The notes under the pieces: model-generated | Seen by the model: only the letters and a program-made list of their open reading frames with translations | What the model was told of the DNA's origin: nothing | Database searches by the model: none | Shown here: one piece after another, positions 1 through 7,595 of the stretch | Position numbering within the stretch: position 1 is the stretch's first letter | Layout: every line of letters begins with the position of its first letter | Program-made: the position numbers and the translations under genes | From: a virus | Length of the DNA: 41,642 nt | Direction: 5' to 3' (one strand) | Virus record (IMG/VR): IMGVR_UViG_3300044834_000025 | Span: 1-41,642 of that record

Positions 1-24
1 CACGAGCGAGAGCGAGGACGAGGC

Positions 25-345
25 ATGAGCGAAAGCGAGACGCACAGCGAGGACCCGCGCGAAGACCTCGCGCGCATCGACGAGCCCGCTGAGGACGAGA
101 ACAGCGACCTAGCGCTCTCGGGCCTCTTCATCTCCATCGACATCTTGGCCGGGGAGCGCGGGCCCGACGGCGCACCGACGCTGCACCTGGCGATCACGCA
201 CAGCCACTCCTTGACGCCGCTTCACGTGGCGGGCATTCTGGAGCAAGCCGCAGTGAGCCTGCGCGCGAACATCCAGCAGGAGATCACGGTCGACGGCCAC
301 ACCGTCCCAATCATCACAGCGCCGCCGGCGTTGCCTGCGGAGTGA
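25..345 (+). CDS. hypothetical acidic N-terminus protein
   Basis: 106-residue protein of unknown function. The first 35 residues are rich in Asp, Glu and Ser and look disordered. The rest looks like a folded alpha/beta segment with an ITHSHSLTPLHVAGILEQA stretch. The ATG at 25 has the purine-rich GAGCGAGGACGAGGC just upstream. The reading frame is open upstream to position 1 and is in frame with the truncated ORF at the right end of the window, so on a circular or permuted genome this could be the C-terminal part of a longer protein. It is followed by a small Cys-rich ORF and an HNH gene. I do not recognise the family. Confidence 0.6.
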   Translation: MSESETHSEDPREDLARIDEPAEDENSDLALSGLFISIDILAGERGPDGAPTLHLAITHSHSLTPLHVAGILEQAAVSLRANIQQEITVDGHTVPIITAPPALPAE

Positions 346-352
346 TGCTCCC

Positions 353-460
353 GTGTGCCCTGCGTGCCTGGAGCTCAACGACGGGTCCGGCTGCATATGC
401 AACGACTCGGACTGGGGTCCGGAGTGCGTTGACTACCTGCAAGAGCCGCGGCCGTCGTGA
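353..460 (+). CDS. tiny Cys-rich protein, possible zinc finger
   Basis: 35-residue ORF starting at GTG 353. It contains CPAC near the N-terminus, then CIC and a later Cys, a pattern seen in very small zinc-binding phage proteins. Its TGA overlaps the GTG start of the HNH gene in a GTGA junction, as many genes here do, which is the main reason to call it. No strong ribosome binding site is visible, and it could be translated by re-initiation after the preceding gene, which ends at 345. Function unknown; the call is tentative. Confidence 0.45.
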   Translation: MCPACLELNDGSGCICNDSDWGPECVDYLQEPRPS

Positions 461-861
461 GCCGCTGGCGCACGGAGCCGATGCCCGCCTTCTGGGAAGA
501 GACGCGCAGGCGTATCCTCACGCGCGACGCCGGGCTTTGCCGCCTGAAGTACGCTGACTGCCTGTTCTACGCTACCGAGGTCGATCACGTGGTGCCCGTA
601 TCGCAGGGCGGCAGCGACGCCGACAGCAACCTCCAGGCTGCATGCGCGCGATGCCACGCCCGCAAGACAGGCCGCGAGGCCCAGGCCGCACAGCCGCGCC
701 GAGCCCGCGCGCCAGAGCCGCACCCCGGCATCGTACCGCCCACGGCCGGGTGCTGCCACGGTCACGCCTTCTCCGCGAACGTGGAGCTCAACGAGGGACT
801 TGACGCGGGGCGGGACGGATGCTGTCACGGGCACGCGCGAGTGCATGGCAACCCATCATGA
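457..861 (+). CDS. HNH endonuclease
   Basis: 134-residue HNH nuclease. The core runs from about residue 20 to 70: CRLKYADC, then EVDHVVPVSQGG (first His), a central Asn in SNLQAACARCH, and the final HARK. The Cys pairs fit the zinc-binding version of the fold. The tail after residue 75 is rich in Ala, Arg and Pro and probably disordered. HNH proteins beside the terminase are known partners of the large subunit in cos-type long-tailed phages, so a packaging role is likely, although here about 850 nt of mostly non-coding DNA separates it from the terminase genes. The GTG start overlaps the upstream stop. Confidence 0.85.
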   Translation: MSRWRTEPMPAFWEETRRRILTRDAGLCRLKYADCLFYATEVDHVVPVSQGGSDADSNLQAACARCHARKTGREAQAAQPRRARAPEPHPGIVPPTAGCCHGHAFSANVELNEGLDAGRDGCCHGHARVHGNPS

Positions 862-927
862 CGTAACACCGCCACACCTAGCACGGCAGAGGTACCAGCT
901 ACAAGCAGCGAACGTCATCACGCATCA

Positions 928-990
928 GTCGTTGCCTCTGCTCTCTAGGTCGTTGCCTCTGCTCTCTAGGTCGTTGCCTCTGCTCTCTAG
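928..990 (+). repeat. three perfect 21-bp tandem repeats
   Basis: Three head-to-tail copies (928-948, 949-969, 970-990) of a 21-bp unit that begins GTCGTTGCCT and ends CTGCTCTCTAG. The copies are identical. The array lies in the non-coding gap between the HNH and terminase genes and is followed directly by GTGACGCGTACTAG (991-1004), which recurs at 40574. Each unit contains TTGCCT; the last one lies 19 nt from TACTAG at 999-1004, so it could form part of a weak promoter. Binding sites for a packaging, replication or regulatory protein are the likeliest role. Confidence 0.9.
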
Positions 991-1004
991 GTGACGCGTA
1001 CTAG
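991..1004 (+). repeat. 14-mer shared by both ends of the genome, left copy
   Basis: GTGACGCGTACTAG directly follows the tandem array. An identical 14-mer lies at 40574-40587, just upstream of the right-end operon. Both copies lie in non-coding DNA and in the same orientation. Role unknown; a regulatory or packaging-related site is possible. Confidence 0.7.
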
Positions 1005-1142
1005 CGGTAAGCGATACGAGCACGCGATCGGCTGCACCGCGACGCGCTGAGAGGATGGACCAAGAAGCGTCTTGCTCACGTGACGCATCGAGGTGTGAGC
1101 TTCCGCTCTCAGCGCTTCATGGTGCAGCGGACAGGAGACAGG

Positions 1143-1244
1143 ATGCTGAATGCACGCGAGTGGCTGATCGTCTTGCTGATGCTCGTATGCGTGATGCAGG
1201 CCATGTTCGGGCTGGTCGGTCTCGTGACCGCACTGGCCACCTAA
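1143..1244 (+). CDS. small single-span membrane protein
   Basis: 33-residue ORF with a good ribosome binding site (GGACAGGAGACAGG ahead of ATG 1143). After MLNAREW comes one continuous hydrophobic segment of about 25 residues, rich in Leu, Val, Met and Ala, ending at TAA 1242. It is a predicted one-helix inner-membrane protein. The frame also extends upstream to GTG 1080, but the ATG has the better site. It stands alone between the HNH and terminase genes. Function unknown. Confidence 0.6.
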   Translation: MLNAREWLIVLLMLVCVMQAMFGLVGLVTALAT

Positions 1245-1712
1245 GCAGCCGGCACACCGATGACGGGGTAAGACTCTTCGGGGTTGAGCGCTGGTCGTCG
1301 GCACGTGCGGGTAGGTCGTTCTTCGGTTCGACTTCTGGCGGAGGTAGCTCCTCGCGGTCAGACATCCCATTCCGAGTGAGCGGCGAACGCACGCCGTCTG
1401 TCACTCGGGCGGCGGCAGGAGACGCGTCGCGCGCCCGTACAGCGCGCAGAGTCCTGCCGCCTTGACCGTAAAGCAGTAAGGGTGGCGTACTACCCCCCTC
1501 CCCGGCGCCGCAGTAGAACGGCGAGGTTAGCTCGTGACGTCGTTCTCGGGTTTCCAGGGCTCCCGGGTGTGCACCGAGGGGTGGGTTGCATGCACTCGGA
1601 GCAGCGCCGCCGCAGCTCGGCGGCCGCGGCTGGCGCGCGGTGCTCGCCGCTCATCAGTCCCCAGCACGTCGCGCCGACAGGCGGACACCGACACGGAGAG
1701 GAGGCACCGCAC
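1245..1712. other. 468-nt stretch with no convincing gene
   Basis: The frames here contain open stretches (for example from GTG 1482, which runs in frame into the terminase small subunit, and GTG 1534), but none has a convincing ribosome binding site or protein-like composition. The main structure is the hairpin at 1411-1461. The position directly ahead of the terminase genes makes it a candidate for a cos/pac region or a long 5' leader; the sequence alone does not show which. Confidence 0.5.
1411..1461 (+). other. large hairpin upstream of the terminase genes
   Basis: GGCGGCAGGA (1411-1420) is perfectly complementary to TCCTGCCGCC (1452-1461). Within the loop GCGCGC can pair with a second GCGCGC, giving a long two-part stem. 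No T tract follows. It may be a terminator for upstream transcription, a leader structure, or part of a packaging site. Confidence 0.55.
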
Positions 1713-2153
1713 GTGGGCACTCGCGGACCGGCACCGAAGCCGGAGCGTCAGCGCGCCGGACACCGGACCAAGGCGTCGCGTGCCCTCGTGCTGCGCGTCC
1801 CCTACGTGATCGAACCGCCGGCGCTGCCCGACGAGAAGGACTTGCATCCGCTCGCGGTCGCGACCTACCACGCCATGGCGCAGAGCGCCGTGTCGAAGCA
1901 GTACGAGCCCTCCGAGTGGGTGCTTCTGCAGATCACGTGCGGGATGCTTAGTGAGGAGCTGCTCCCCGGGCTTAGGCGCTCAGCCGAGCGGCTGAAGGTC
2001 GTGATGCAGAACCTCGCGAAGCTCGGCGCTACGCAGCCCGACCGTCTCCGCCGCGGCATCGACGTCAGCAGGCCGGAGGGCAACGCCCCCGCGGCGAAGG
2101 ACGACGTGGACGCAGACATCGCCGCGGCTATCGCGGCGGTGCGCGGTGCCTGA
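1713..2153 (+). CDS. terS: terminase small subunit
   Basis: 146-residue protein, predicted to bind the packaging site and recruit the large subunit. The N-terminus GTRGPAPKPERQRAGHR is the basic Gly-Pro-Lys-Arg start common in small terminases of actinobacteriophages. It is followed by a helical middle (VATYHAMAQSAV, LKVVMQNLAKLG) and an acidic, Ala-rich end. I chose GTG 1713 because GAGGAGG lies 8 nt upstream and the conserved start follows at once; the frame is open further upstream but that part is not protein-like. The 3' end overlaps the large subunit gene by 8 nt. Confidence 0.75.
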   Translation: MGTRGPAPKPERQRAGHRTKASRALVLRVPYVIEPPALPDEKDLHPLAVATYHAMAQSAVSKQYEPSEWVLLQITCGMLSEELLPGLRRSAERLKVVMQNLAKLGATQPDRLRRGIDVSRPEGNAPAAKDDVDADIAAAIAAVRGA

Positions 2154-3768
2154 GCTTCTCGTACCGCCAGCCCCGGTGGTGCTGGCGCCCGACGGCTTTC
2201 CGTTCGTGCCAGAGCGGACCATCCTCCCCGCCGTCGTGCGGTGGTGCCACGAGTGGCTGATCCAGCCCGACGGCCCGCTGGCGGGCGACCCGTGGCGGTT
2301 CACGAATCAGCAGCTCGCGTTCCTCGCGCTGTGGTACGCGTACGACGCAGACGGCCGGTGGCTCTACCGCCGCGGCACGCTGCGGATGATGAAGGGCTGG
2401 GGCAAAGATCCGCTAGGCGCGGTCATGGCACTGGTGGAGCTGCTCGGCCCGAGCCGCGTCGACCGTGACTCGCTGCGCGCGGTGCCGTACCCGGCGCCGT
2501 GGGTGGACATCGCCGCGGTGTCGCGGGACCAGACGCGCACGACGATGCGACTCTTCCCGCAGCTTCTCCCCAAGCGGACGGTGGCGCAGTTTGGCCTCGA
2601 CGTCAATAAGGAGATCATCTACGCGAACGACGGAGCCGGCGTCATCCAAGCGGTGACCAGCTCGCCCGCGTCGCTCGAGGGCGGGCGCTCGTCGCTCGTC
2701 CTCCGCAACGAGACGCAGAAGTGGACCAAGAGCAACGACGGTCACGAGATGGCGGAGGTCATCGACGGCAACCTCGCGAAGAGCCGCGACGGCGCGGCCC
2801 GCGCGCTCTCGCTCTGCAACGCCCACGTCCCCGGCGAGGACTCGGTCGCCGAGCGGGAGTGGGACGCGTGGCAGGCCGTACAGCAAGGCCGCGCGCGCGT
2901 GCGCGACATCTTGTACTACGCGGTCGAAGCGCCGCCTGAGACCAAGCTCGACGACGAGGACTCGCTCCGCGCGGGGCTCGTCGCGGCTCGCGGCGACAGC
3001 GAGTGGCTCGACCCTGACCGGCTGATCCACGAAGTGTGGGACCCGCGCACCACACCGAGCGAAGCGCGTCGCAAGTACCTCAATCAAGTCGTCGCTGCGG
3101 AGGACGCGTACCTCGCGCCGCATGAGTGGCGCGCGTGCGAGATGCCGGGCGAGCTAGAGCCGGGCGTGCAGATCACGCTAGGCTTCGATGGTTCCAAGAC
3201 GGACGACCACACCGGCCTCATCGCCACGCGCGTCGAGGACGGGCTTGAGGTGGTGCTCGGCCACTGGGACCCGAAGCGGTGGGGCGGCGAGGTGCCGCGC
3301 GACGAGGTCGACGCCGCGGTCGCGGAGACGTTCGCCAAGTACGACGTCGTCGCGTTCTACTCCGACCTCCACCCGTTCGAGTCGTACGTCGACGCGTGGG
3401 AGCGGGAGTTCGGACAGCTCTCGCGGTTCCGCGGCCTCTGCATCGGCGCTAGCCCCAAGCACACCATCGCGTGGGACATGCGCGCGCGGTCGAAAGACTT
3501 CGTGCGGGCGGCCGAGCGGATACACGCGGAGATCGTGGACGGCGTTCTGAAGTACGTCCCCCACAGCGGGCTGACAGAGCACGCGCTCAATGCGCGGCGC
3601 CGCGTCGACCGCAACGGCGTGGGGTTCAGCAAGGAGACGCGCGAGAGCGCGCGCAAGGTTGACCTGCTCGCCGCAATGATGCTGTCTCGACTCGCGTGGC
3701 ACGACTACGTGTCGCTGCCGCGGGAGAAGAAGCGGCGCCAGCGGACGGGCAAGGCGACGTTCGTTTAG
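2146..3768 (+). CDS. terL: terminase large subunit
   Basis: 540-residue packaging motor, with an N-terminal ATPase and a C-terminal RNase H-like nuclease. After FTNQQLAFLALWYAYDADGRW comes a degenerate Walker A (KGWGKDPLGA, about residue 84) and a middle region with SSLVLRNETQKW as the likely Walker B/catalytic Glu segment. The nuclease half starts with LGFDGSKTDDHTGL (first metal-binding Asp, about residue 345), followed by FYSDLH and, near the end, RKVDLLAAMMLSRLAW with a late Asp. The length is typical. GTG 2146 overlaps terS. It acts with the HNH protein to cut and package DNA into proheads. Confidence 0.92.
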   Translation: MPELLVPPAPVVLAPDGFPFVPERTILPAVVRWCHEWLIQPDGPLAGDPWRFTNQQLAFLALWYAYDADGRWLYRRGTLRMMKGWGKDPLGAVMALVELLGPSRVDRDSLRAVPYPAPWVDIAAVSRDQTRTTMRLFPQLLPKRTVAQFGLDVNKEIIYANDGAGVIQAVTSSPASLEGGRSSLVLRNETQKWTKSNDGHEMAEVIDGNLAKSRDGAARALSLCNAHVPGEDSVAEREWDAWQAVQQGRARVRDILYYAVEAPPETKLDDEDSLRAGLVAARGDSEWLDPDRLIHEVWDPRTTPSEARRKYLNQVVAAEDAYLAPHEWRACEMPGELEPGVQITLGFDGSKTDDHTGLIATRVEDGLEVVLGHWDPKRWGGEVPRDEVDAAVAETFAKYDVVAFYSDLHPFESYVDAWEREFGQLSRFRGLCIGASPKHTIAWDMRARSKDFVRAAERIHAEIVDGVLKYVPHSGLTEHALNARRRVDRNGVGFSKETRESARKVDLLAAMMLSRLAWHDYVSLPREKKRRQRTGKATFV

Positions 3769-3783
3769 GGGAGGGGAAACCCA

Positions 3784-4539
3784 ATGAGACTGGCACGACG
3801 TACCATCGTTGCGCTCGCCGTCGCGTTCGCAGCGGTCGCGGGACCACTGGCTCCGACAGCATTGGCCGCGCCCGCCGCCATCCTTACGGTGAGCCGCACG
3901 TCGCAAGGCTGCGACCACGTTGACCCCATCGTTGCGCCGGGCGGCGCGTCGATGCACGGCCACCAGTTCTACGGCGCGGGCTCTCTGGCCCAGCCGGTCA
4001 CGCCAACGACTGACACGTCTGCCAAGTTCCGCGCGCTGCCGTCCACGTGGACCCGCACGTCGAATCACAGCGGCTTCTGGATCCCGTGCCTGTTCGAGGA
4101 TGGGCAGCTCGTCCCGCCCTCCCGCATCGCCGGGCTGTTCTATTACCAGTCCGTCAGCGGGACGGAGCAGCTCCCGCCCGACGGAACGAGCGGCGTGACA
4201 CAGGAGGTTGGCTACCGCTGCGGCTTCGGCGGGGGCGCCGTGTACGACCTGCCGCCCGCGACGTGTCCGAGCGGCGAGTTCAACATCACCGGGTTCTTCC
4301 GCGCTGCGCGCGACTTTCACCTGACGCAGCCGTACCCGCAGATCCGCTTCTTCATCCGCTTCAACACCGGCCCGACGCTGGGCCGCCTGACGCTTGGCTC
4401 GCCGACCGGCGAGATTCCGCTGGACGCGGTGCACGCCGACTACTTCTTCGGCCACGACCGCACGAAGTTCCAAGCGTTCCTGAATCAGTGCGTCATCCCG
4501 GGCGTGGCTTGCGGCCGCGACCCGGCGGTGCTCGCGTAA
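3784..4539 (+). CDS. secreted DUF1996-like protein
   Basis: 251-residue protein with a clear signal peptide: basic MRLARR, a hydrophobic core and an Ala-rich cleavage site near residue 29. The mature part opens with CDHVDPIVAPGGASMHGHQFYG, matching the DPIV-PG-H-H signature I associate with DUF1996, a secreted domain of unknown function found in fungi and actinobacteria. It then has SGFWIPCLF and several more Cys residues that could form disulphides. GGGGAGGGG provides the ribosome binding site. A signal-peptide protein between terL and the head genes is unusual; it may act outside the host cell or be a moron. The role is unknown. The family call rests on motif memory. Confidence 0.6.
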   Translation: MRLARRTIVALAVAFAAVAGPLAPTALAAPAAILTVSRTSQGCDHVDPIVAPGGASMHGHQFYGAGSLAQPVTPTTDTSAKFRALPSTWTRTSNHSGFWIPCLFEDGQLVPPSRIAGLFYYQSVSGTEQLPPDGTSGVTQEVGYRCGFGGGAVYDLPPATCPSGEFNITGFFRAARDFHLTQPYPQIRFFIRFNTGPTLGRLTLGSPTGEIPLDAVHADYFFGHDRTKFQAFLNQCVIPGVACGRDPAVLA

Positions 4540-4559
4540 CCAACGAAGGAGGACGCCAC

Positions 4560-4712
4560 ATGCTCACGAACTTCCGCAGGTTGCTAGTCCGTCTCGGGCT
4601 CAAGAAGCCGAACACGCGTGTCGAGGCGGTGCTAATCAAAGCCGACGGCACCCGCATCGACTACGGCGTCGTCGCCAAGGGATGGACTGACCTTCGGTCC
4701 AAGAAGGAGTAA
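4560..4712 (+). CDS. small hypothetical protein
   Basis: 50-residue basic protein starting at ATG 4560 behind AAGGAGGACGCCAC, a strong ribosome binding site. The first half is rich in Arg, Leu and Lys; the second (VEAVLIKADGTRIDYGVVAKGW) looks like a short beta hairpin. It lies 3 nt ahead of the next virion-type gene in a run of same-strand genes. No family recognised. Confidence 0.7.
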   Translation: MLTNFRRLLVRLGLKKPNTRVEAVLIKADGTRIDYGVVAKGWTDLRSKKE

Positions 4713-4715
4713 GAC

Positions 4716-5090
4716 ATGGCAACCGTTCTCACCAACGTCGGCGAAGACTGGGCGGCCCAGCGGCTCGCCGGTTCTGGCGCGCTGTCTTCCAATGCGGGCT
4801 CCCACATCGGCGCAGGCACCGGTGTGGGCGGCGCAGCCAAGGGCGACACCGCACTCGGCACCGAGGTCGGCTCGCGAGTCGCGACAACCGTCTCCGTGAC
4901 GGGCTCCGGCGCGACCGCCAAGTACCAGGCCGTCGCAACGTGGCTGTTCGACGCGACGCGGGCCATCACCGAGATGGGCTTGCTCAGTGCGTCGTCTGCG
5001 GGCTCGCTGTTCGTGCGCTCCGACTTCGCCGCCATCAACGGCGTGTCCGGCGACAGCATCCAGTTCACCGTTACCATCGACCCCTCGTAA
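4716..5090 (+). CDS. putative minor virion protein
   Basis: 124-residue protein rich in Ala, Gly, Ser and Thr, with the segment HIGAGTGVGGAAKGDTALGTEVGSR. That resembles fibre-like or decoration proteins of phages, whose members often have a GTGTxxAxxGDTAL segment. No catalytic motif or membrane segment is seen. It sits in a tight operon (3 nt after the previous gene, 9 nt before the next), which supports a virion role. I infer a surface or fibre-associated protein, not proven. Confidence 0.55.
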   Translation: MATVLTNVGEDWAAQRLAGSGALSSNAGSHIGAGTGVGGAAKGDTALGTEVGSRVATTVSVTGSGATAKYQAVATWLFDATRAITEMGLLSASSAGSLFVRSDFAAINGVSGDSIQFTVTIDPS

Positions 5091-5099
5091 GGAGCACGC

Positions 5100-5786
5100 A
5101 TGAAGCTGGACCGCGCAACGCGGCTCGAGATGCTGGAGAACTGGCGGGCGCTGCCCGTCGTTCGCATCGGCGTGCCCAACATCGTCGGCTTTCGTCGCGA
5201 CGGTACTCCCATCTGGGAGATCGGCGGCGCGGGCGACACGAATAACTACCGCTCGCCGCTCATGCAGCCGCCCGCTGTTGACCTCGCGGCGATCACGCTG
5301 TCGACCACGCAGAAGATGCTGTGGACTCCGGGCGTTACGTCGCCGACCATCTTGCCCGCGAACTTCTGGAGCATCGGCAAGGCGGTCAAGCTGACGGCCT
5401 TCCTCAAGGTCGTTACGGCCGCAACGCCGGGAAACTTCACCTATGGTATGGCGTACGGCGCGGCAGACGCGCCCGCTGCGAACGTCGTGGGTGTCGCGCG
5501 CGCGGCAGTGGCGGCTGTTACGGTCGGCGCGATGATGGAGGGCTACGCAGTCGCACGTACGCTGGGGTCAGCGGGCACGCTCTCGATGTGGGGCAAAGTC
5601 TCTGTCGACCTTGCGGGCATGCTCTCGACGAGCCAGCCTATTCTCTTCCCGTCGGGCGGCACGACCGTCGTCTCGACCATCGACACGACTGTCGCCACCA
5701 ACGGCGTCTACTTCCAGGCCGCGCGCTCCGGTTCCACAGCGGAGACGATTCAAGCGGTTGGCTTGGTCATGGAAGCGGTCAACTGA
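5100..5786 (+). CDS. putative virion structural protein
   Basis: 228-residue protein. The N-terminus (MKLDRATRLEMLENWRALP) is helical and the remainder is Ala/Thr/Val-rich and beta-prone, with TLGSAGTLSMWGKVSVDLAG. The GTAAGGAG region supplies the ribosome binding site for ATG 5100. It ends with AETIQAVGLVMEAVN, typical of compact beta-sandwich surface proteins. With its neighbours it forms a block of structural-looking genes between terminase and portal, an uncommon place for them. No specific family recognised. Confidence 0.55.
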   Translation: MKLDRATRLEMLENWRALPVVRIGVPNIVGFRRDGTPIWEIGGAGDTNNYRSPLMQPPAVDLAAITLSTTQKMLWTPGVTSPTILPANFWSIGKAVKLTAFLKVVTAATPGNFTYGMAYGAADAPAANVVGVARAAVAAVTVGAMMEGYAVARTLGSAGTLSMWGKVSVDLAGMLSTSQPILFPSGGTTVVSTIDTTVATNGVYFQAARSGSTAETIQAVGLVMEAVN

Positions 5787-5787
5787 T

Positions 5788-7584
5788 GTGGGGCGGACAC
5801 TCCTCGTAAACAGCGCGCACCACCCGCCCATCAAGGGCCCGCCGCTCGTGCGGCCGAACATGCAGCGAAGCGCGCCGTCGTACTTGCACGTCGCGAACCT
5901 TGGCGACTCGGCGAACTTGCCCGTCGGCGGGACTGCGACAAACCCGGACTCGCGGAACACGACCGACGCGGCGAGCTACGCCAATACGTCGTGGACCCCG
6001 CCCGCCTCAGGGCTGCTCCTCGTCGCGGCGCTCTGCAGCTTCGTCGGCGGGGCGAACACTCCGACCGCTGACCACAACGGCGTGGCGCTCACGCAGGTCG
6101 CGACCGTTGCGTTCGGCACGGACTGGCGGCTCACGCTCTTCGCGGCGGACTGCGCGGCGCTCTCGACGGGCGTTACGACGTTCGACTTCGCGGGGCAAGT
6201 GCAGCGCAACGGCGACTTCATGTTCGCGCACGTGCCTGACGCTGACCTTACGGCCGGCGTTGCTGGCGCGATCATCCAGTCGCCGACAAGCTCCGGCACC
6301 GGGACGTCTGGCTCTGTCGCACTGGCGGCGCCGGGAAACGACTGGAACCGCACGTTCGCGACGTTCGCGCACTTCGCCTCGGAGCAGGAAGACGCTCGCT
6401 CCGGCTGGTGGCGAGTGGACCACTGGATCTCGACTGGCCCGCTGCGCGCGATGCACACTGCCTGGCGCGAAGAGATGTTCGATCCCGCGGCCTCCGCGTC
6501 GTGGGCGACGAGCGCCGCGTGGGGCGGCATCGCGATAGAGCTGAAGGCGAAGCTCCCGCTCACCGGCACGCTGTACCAGCAGGCCGTTGACGCGACGCTC
6601 ACTGCGCTCGCTGCGCTGACGCTCATGACGGGCGCCGTACGCAACGTAGCCGCGACGTTCACCGCAGCGATACTGCGAACTACGTCAAAGGTGACGGCAA
6701 CCGCAGCGACGTTCGCCGCGGCCGTCGCGAAGTTCACAACGACGGGCGCGCGTGCGGTCGCCTCGACATTCACGGCAGCCGTCGCGAAGCAGGCTCGCAC
6801 CACGCGCGCGATCGGCTCAACGCTGACCACCGCGGTCGCGCGGCAGACGGGGAAGCTCGTCGCCGTAAGCCTCACGGCCGGCGTCGCTGTCGCGCGGCGG
6901 GCAGGGAAGCTCGTCGCCGCAGGCCTCACGGGGGGCATGGCGCTAGTACGCCAGACTGCTGCGACGAAGGCGCTCGGCATGACTGGCACCGTGGCGCTGG
7001 CGCGCCAAGCTCGTAGGATAGTCGCTGCGGGCCTCACGGGCGCCCCAGTGGTCCTGAAGCGGGCAGGCCGCATGCTGGCAGCCGGGCTCACAGCGACGCC
7101 CGCAGTGGCTCGCAGAACAGCCCGGACGCTTGCGCTCGGGATGACCGCTGCGGCCACCGCAGTCGGCAACTTCGTCGCGGGCGGCGGGACGCTGTTCTTC
7201 CAGGCCGCGAACGCGTCCATGACGACTAGCCTCGCGGTCGTGCGCGACACGCGGAAGGCGATCGCTGGGGCGCTGACCGCAGCGCCCGACATCGCGAAGC
7301 GAACCGCGCGCACCGTCGCAGTCGGGCTCGCAGCCGCGGCCAGCGTGGTCGTGACCACCGGCCCGCAGGTGTTCCACAAGGCGATCGACGTTTCGCTCTC
7401 GCTGGCGCCATCGCTCGTAGCCGCGTTCATCCGCGCGCCGCTGGCGGTCATCAAACGGAAGTGGCGGGAGACGCTGTTCCGCGGCAGTCGCAAGGGCATC
7501 CGCCTGGGCGCGCCGGAACCGCGGCACGGAACGGAGCCGCAGGCGGACACGTTCGCGCGCTGGCTTGACGACGAGCTCGACTGA
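5788..7584 (+). CDS. large virion-type protein with 18-residue repeats
   Basis: 598-residue protein in two parts. Residues 1-265 resemble a jelly-roll-like surface domain (GLLLVAALCSFVGG, FDFAGQVQRNGDFMFAHVPDA, WGGIAIELKAKLP). Residues about 275-530 are a tandem array of an 18-residue unit, best preserved at 6787-7164, with the pattern R-basic-x-x-x-x-(L/V)-A-x-G-L/M-T-x-x-x-x-(L/V)-A. The C-terminus is basic (KRKWRETLFRGSRKGIR) followed by an acidic end. GTG 5788 is chosen as the first in-frame start after the upstream gene, giving MGRTLLVNSAHHPPIKGP; its ribosome binding site is weak. Ten or so copies suggest a solenoid or long helical stalk. Likely virion-associated; function unknown. Confidence 0.6.
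   Translation: MGRTLLVNSAHHPPIKGPPLVRPNMQRSAPSYLHVANLGDSANLPVGGTATNPDSRNTTDAASYANTSWTPPASGLLLVAALCSFVGGANTPTADHNGVALTQVATVAFGTDWRLTLFAADCAALSTGVTTFDFAGQVQRNGDFMFAHVPDADLTAGVAGAIIQSPTSSGTGTSGSVALAAPGNDWNRTFATFAHFASEQEDARSGWWRVDHWISTGPLRAMHTAWREEMFDPAASASWATSAAWGGIAIELKAKLPLTGTLYQQAVDATLTALAALTLMTGAVRNVAATFTAAILRTTSKVTATAATFAAAVAKFTTTGARAVASTFTAAVAKQARTTRAIGSTLTTAVARQTGKLVAVSLTAGVAVARRAGKLVAAGLTGGMALVRQTAATKALGMTGTVALARQARRIVAAGLTGAPVVLKRAGRMLAAGLTATPAVARRTARTLALGMTAAATAVGNFVAGGGTLFFQAANASMTTSLAVVRDTRKAIAGALTAAPDIAKRTARTVAVGLAAAASVVVTTGPQVFHKAIDVSLSLAPSLVAAFIRAPLAVIKRKWRETLFRGSRKGIRLGAPEPRHGTEPQADTFARWLDDELD
6787..7164 (+). repeat. seven 54-bp in-frame coding repeats
   Basis: Units start at 6787, 6841, 6895, 6949, 7003, 7057 and 7111, each 54 bp or 18 codons. 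Adjacent units share stretches such as GGGAAGCTCGTCGCCG and GGCCTCACGG. More diverged units flank the array (about 6612-6786 and again near 7237-7340). The repeat is conserved as protein (basic start, LVAAGLT core), pointing to structural selection. Confidence 0.85.
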
Positions 7585-7595
7585 GAGAGGAACGC

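Noticed and set aside
928-990. CRISPR-like array
   Set aside because: The 21-bp units are head to tail with no spacers, only three copies, and no cas genes lie nearby.
1245-1420. tRNA suggested by GGTTCGACTT at about 1326
   Set aside because: The flanking bases do not form a T stem and no matching acceptor strand was found.
1482-1712. Longer N-terminus for the terminase small subunit
   Set aside because: The upstream part is Arg/Ser/Ala-rich, lacks a ribosome binding site at GTG 1482, and the conserved GTRGPAPKP start follows GTG 1713, which has GAGGAGG.
5976-7550. Long antisense open frame (about 524 codons) opposite the repeat protein
   Set aside because: A frame shadow produced by high GC and codon repeats; no ribosome binding site, low-complexity Ala/Val/Thr translation.
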